A stretch of DNA of 15,241 nucleotides from UBA12474 sp964549625 (GTDB lineage Bacteria > Babelota > Babeliae > Babelales > Babelaceae), in NCBI GenBank assembly GCA_964549625.1, contig CAZJVA010000013.1, positions 1 through 15,241 of the forward strand. Reading direction: 5' to 3'. The position numbers were made by a program, and so were the translations under genes. The number at the start of each line of letters is the position of its first letter. Position 1 is the stretch's first letter. Of this stretch, positions 14,165-15,241 are shown piece after piece. The notes under the pieces are model-generated. The model was given only the letters and a program-made list of their open reading frames with translations, made no database searches and was not told the DNA's origin.

Positions 14165-14515
14165 ATGACACGAGTAAAACGCGGTGTAATGACCAAAAAG
14201 CGTCATAAAAAAATTTTAAAGCGCGCTGAAGGTTTTTGGGGTCAGCGTAAAAATGTTTTGCAGCGTGCTCGTGAGACGCTCTATCGGGCGCTCGCTTACG
14301 CTACCAAAGGACGCAAGTTAAAAAAACGCGATATGCGTGCTCTCTTTATTGCACGTATTTCTGCTGCTGCAAAGGCGCATCAAACTTCGTACAGCAGACT
14401 TATGCACGGTCTTAAAGTAAACAGTGTTTCTTTAAATCGTAAGATGTTGAGTCAGTTGGCTTGCCTAGATTCGGCGGCATTTTCTGAAGTAGTTCGCGTA
14501 GCCAAACTTGCTTGA
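14165..14515 (+). CDS. rplT: Ribosomal protein bL20
   Basis: The 116-residue basic protein matches bL20, which is needed early in 50S assembly. It opens MTRVKRGVMTKKRHKKILK and continues with AEGFWGQRKNVLQRARE, RDMRALFIARISAAAK and SYSRLMHGLK, the usual conserved blocks. AAGGAAGAAAG directly upstream is a strong SD site. In many bacteria bL20 represses its own operon by binding the leader, but no leader structure was identified here because infC is preceded by recA rather than a long leader. Confidence 0.96.
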   Translation: MTRVKRGVMTKKRHKKILKRAEGFWGQRKNVLQRARETLYRALAYATKGRKLKKRDMRALFIARISAAAKAHQTSYSRLMHGLKVNSVSLNRKMLSQLACLDSAAFSEVVRVAKLA

Positions 14516-14517
14516 CA

Positions 14518-14523
14518 TATAAT
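14518..14523 (+). promoter_or_regulatory. Perfect -10 hexamer before the coiled-coil/zapA pair
   Basis: TATAAT at 14518-14523 lies just after the rplT stop and about 60 bases before the next gene. A matching -35 is poor (TTCGCG at 14493-14498, 19-base spacer). TTGACA at 14512-14517 abuts it and cannot act as its -35. Confidence 0.35.
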
Positions 14524-14583
14524 GGAGCTTCGGACTAAGATCAGCTAAAAGGTTTGGAGGCGGTCAAAAGGGGAGCTTCACTG

Positions 14584-14859
14584 ATGGAAGTATTGCGAGT
14601 TCTTGAGGAAAAGATTGCACAGTTAATTCAAAAAAAACGTGAAGATGCAGAGCAAATTTCTCTACTAAAGGCTCAGGTAAAATCACTTGAAGATGAGCGG
14701 GAGCGTTTCCTCGAGGAAAGACAAAAGCTTGAGGAAACGCTCTTGTTACGTAGCAGCAAAGATGCTGAGCTTGATGAAGAGCGGGAAATTGCACGCATGG
14801 CGGTAGATGAATTAATTCAAAACATTGATTCGGTCCTTGAACAAGAGCTAGCCCAATGA
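14584..14859 (+). CDS. Short coiled-coil protein, possible ZapB-like divisome factor
   Basis: The ATG at 14584 is preferred because AAGGGGAG (14568-14575) lies eight bases upstream; a TTG at 14554 would add ten residues without a good SD. The 91-residue product is an almost unbroken coiled coil with heptads of Leu, Ile and Val between Glu, Lys and Arg (VLRVLEEKIAQLIQKKR at the start, ARMAVDELIQNIDSVLEQEL at the end, in parts). Its TGA overlaps the zapA ATG (ATGA). Small coiled-coil proteins next to zapA in other bacteria act like ZapB, bundling FtsZ through ZapA. That role is inferred from length, structure and position, not from a family match. Confidence 0.75.
   Translation: MEVLRVLEEKIAQLIQKKREDAEQISLLKAQVKSLEDERERFLEERQKLEETLLLRSSKDAELDEEREIARMAVDELIQNIDSVLEQELAQ
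14701..14742. repeat. 15-bp inverted repeat inside the coiled-coil gene
   Basis: GAGCGTTTCCTCGAG (14701-14715) pairs with CTTGAGGAAACGCTC (14728-14742) with a single G-U pair and a 12-base loop. An alternative, mutually exclusive palindrome TTTCCTCGAGGAAA sits in the left arm. The repeated Glu-Leu heptad coding may partly cause it. Confidence 0.5.
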
Positions 14860-15137
14860 TTGAGCACGCAGACCAAGCGCGCGTGACTGTTTTTGGAGAA
14901 AGCTTCACCTTGTTAAGTGATGAACAGATAGAGCTTGTCGAAAAGGCGGCGCGACGTGTTGACGAGTTAATGAATCAATTTGCCCATGGTGTGCGCATAC
15001 CGGATGCTAAGCGTTTGGCGATGTTGGCTGCAATCCAGCTGGCGCATGATTTGCAAAAGCGTGATTTGGCGTGTAAGGATTATTCAGCATCTCTTCAAAC
15101 ATTGGTTGAGACCATAGCTTCTGAGATGAATTGTTAG
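14856..15137 (+). CDS. zapA: Cell division protein ZapA
   Basis: The 93-residue protein matches ZapA in length and pattern. An N-terminal beta region (ARVTVFGESFTLLSDEQ) corresponds to the family's V-I-G-x-x-Y/F-x-L motif. The helix LVEKAARRVDELMNQFA follows, then PDAKRLAMLAAIQLAHDLQK (in parts), the conserved helix with the Leu-Ala-Ala-Leu-Asn-like core, and a C-terminal coiled coil. ZapA binds FtsZ at midcell and cross-links filaments. It is translationally coupled to the preceding coiled-coil gene through ATGA, consistent with a ZapB-ZapA pair. Only 73 bases separate it from the next reading frame, so there is no room for a 6S RNA, which follows zapA in some proteobacteria. Confidence 0.88.
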   Translation: MIEHADQARVTVFGESFTLLSDEQIELVEKAARRVDELMNQFAHGVRIPDAKRLAMLAAIQLAHDLQKRDLACKDYSASLQTLVETIASEMNC

Positions 15138-15146
15138 CATAGCCTT

Positions 15147-15162
15147 ATATTCTCGAGAATAT
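15147..15162. repeat. Perfect 16-bp palindrome downstream of zapA
   Basis: ATATTCTC followed by GAGAATAT forms an exact 16-bp palindrome ten bases after the zapA stop. It could be a protein-binding site for a dimeric regulator. It does not match a LexA box I recognise, and it is a weak RNA hairpin without a T tract. Confidence 0.4.
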
Positions 15163-15172
15163 CCGCATGGTC

Positions 15173-15206
15173 TTCCATTTTGTGATGAACAAAAAACGAA
15201 ATGGAA
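15173..15206 (+). promoter_or_regulatory. Hairpin sequestering the ribosome binding site of the next gene
   Basis: TTCCATTTTGT (15173-15183) pairs with ACGAAATGGAA (15196-15206), an 11-bp stem with one T-G pair and a 12-base A-rich loop. The GGAA of the right arm lies 4 and 7 bases before the ATGs at 15211 and 15214, so folding would hide it. Confidence 0.45.
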
Positions 15207-15210
15207 AACA

Positions 15211-15241
15211 ATGATGATTGAGTTATTAAGTTTATTAATAG
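15211..15241 (+). CDS. Start of a further gene, hydrophobic N-terminus (truncated by window)
   Basis: Only ten codons are visible, from ATG 15211 or 15214: MMIELLSLLI. GGAA lies just upstream. A hydrophobic start suggests a membrane anchor. RNase Y often follows zapA and begins with such a segment, so rny is one possibility, but ten residues cannot decide it. Confidence 0.4.
   Translation, partial: MMIELLSLLI

Noticed and set aside
14512..14523. TTGACATATAAT as a complete promoter
   Set aside because: The two hexamers are directly adjacent with no spacer, so they cannot form one sigma70 promoter; only the -10 is kept as a candidate.

Overview
The window is a compact, almost gap-free stretch of bacterial chromosome. 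It is moderately AT-rich, with clear Shine-Dalgarno (SD) sites, sigma70-like promoters and several 4-base stop/start overlaps. Most recognisable genes are core housekeeping genes: dnaK, ychF, miaA, recA, infC-rpmI-rplT and zapA. They alternate with proteins I cannot assign, several carrying signal peptides or single membrane segments. Exported signal peptides, a PpiD-like chaperone, a CarD-like regulator, a ZapA pair and an HspR repressor suggest a Gram-negative-type cell from a poorly sampled lineage. A reduced, host-associated candidate phylum such as Dependentiae (TM6) would fit, but that is only an inference. No tRNA, rRNA, CRISPR array, transposase or phage gene was seen.

Layout. (1) 1-941, minus: an exported or membrane protein whose gene runs off the window edge. 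(2) 1115-2599, plus: membrane-anchored thioredoxin reductase fused to a C-terminal thioredoxin domain, ending at a hairpin terminator between convergent genes. (3) 3529-2644, minus: an hspR-like MerR regulator and an overlapping unknown gene. A divergent promoter region separates them from a plus-strand exported protein (3642-4307). (4) 5431-4319 and 7416-5530, minus: ychF and dnaK. dnaK has a strong promoter and an upstream match to the HspR operator (HAIR). (5) 7417-7766: a 350-base intergenic region with the dnaK promoter, the HAIR candidate and a 19-bp perfect inverted repeat enclosing 72 bases. (6) 7767-10064, plus: an unknown exported, membrane-anchored protein, a CarD-like regulator and miaA. 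(7) 10128-12289, plus: a 35-codon ORF with a strong SD overlapping a small membrane protein gene, then a PpiD-like membrane-anchored chaperone. (8) 12286-14515: recA, infC, rpmI and rplT, with overlapping recA/infC junctions. (9) 14584-15241: a short coiled-coil protein and zapA, then the first codons of another gene.

The most coherent system is a heat-shock circuit. HspR (3098-3529) probably represses dnaK through the site at 7510-7530 and may repress itself through a half-site in its own -35 box. The unknown 155-residue protein overlapping hspR would then be a co-regulated partner. The rest looks like ordinary housekeeping, with interest in unexplained inverted repeats (intergenic at 7589-7698, intragenic at 7845-7868 and 14701-14742) and the translationally coupled small ORF. 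I found no clear new defence or mobile system.
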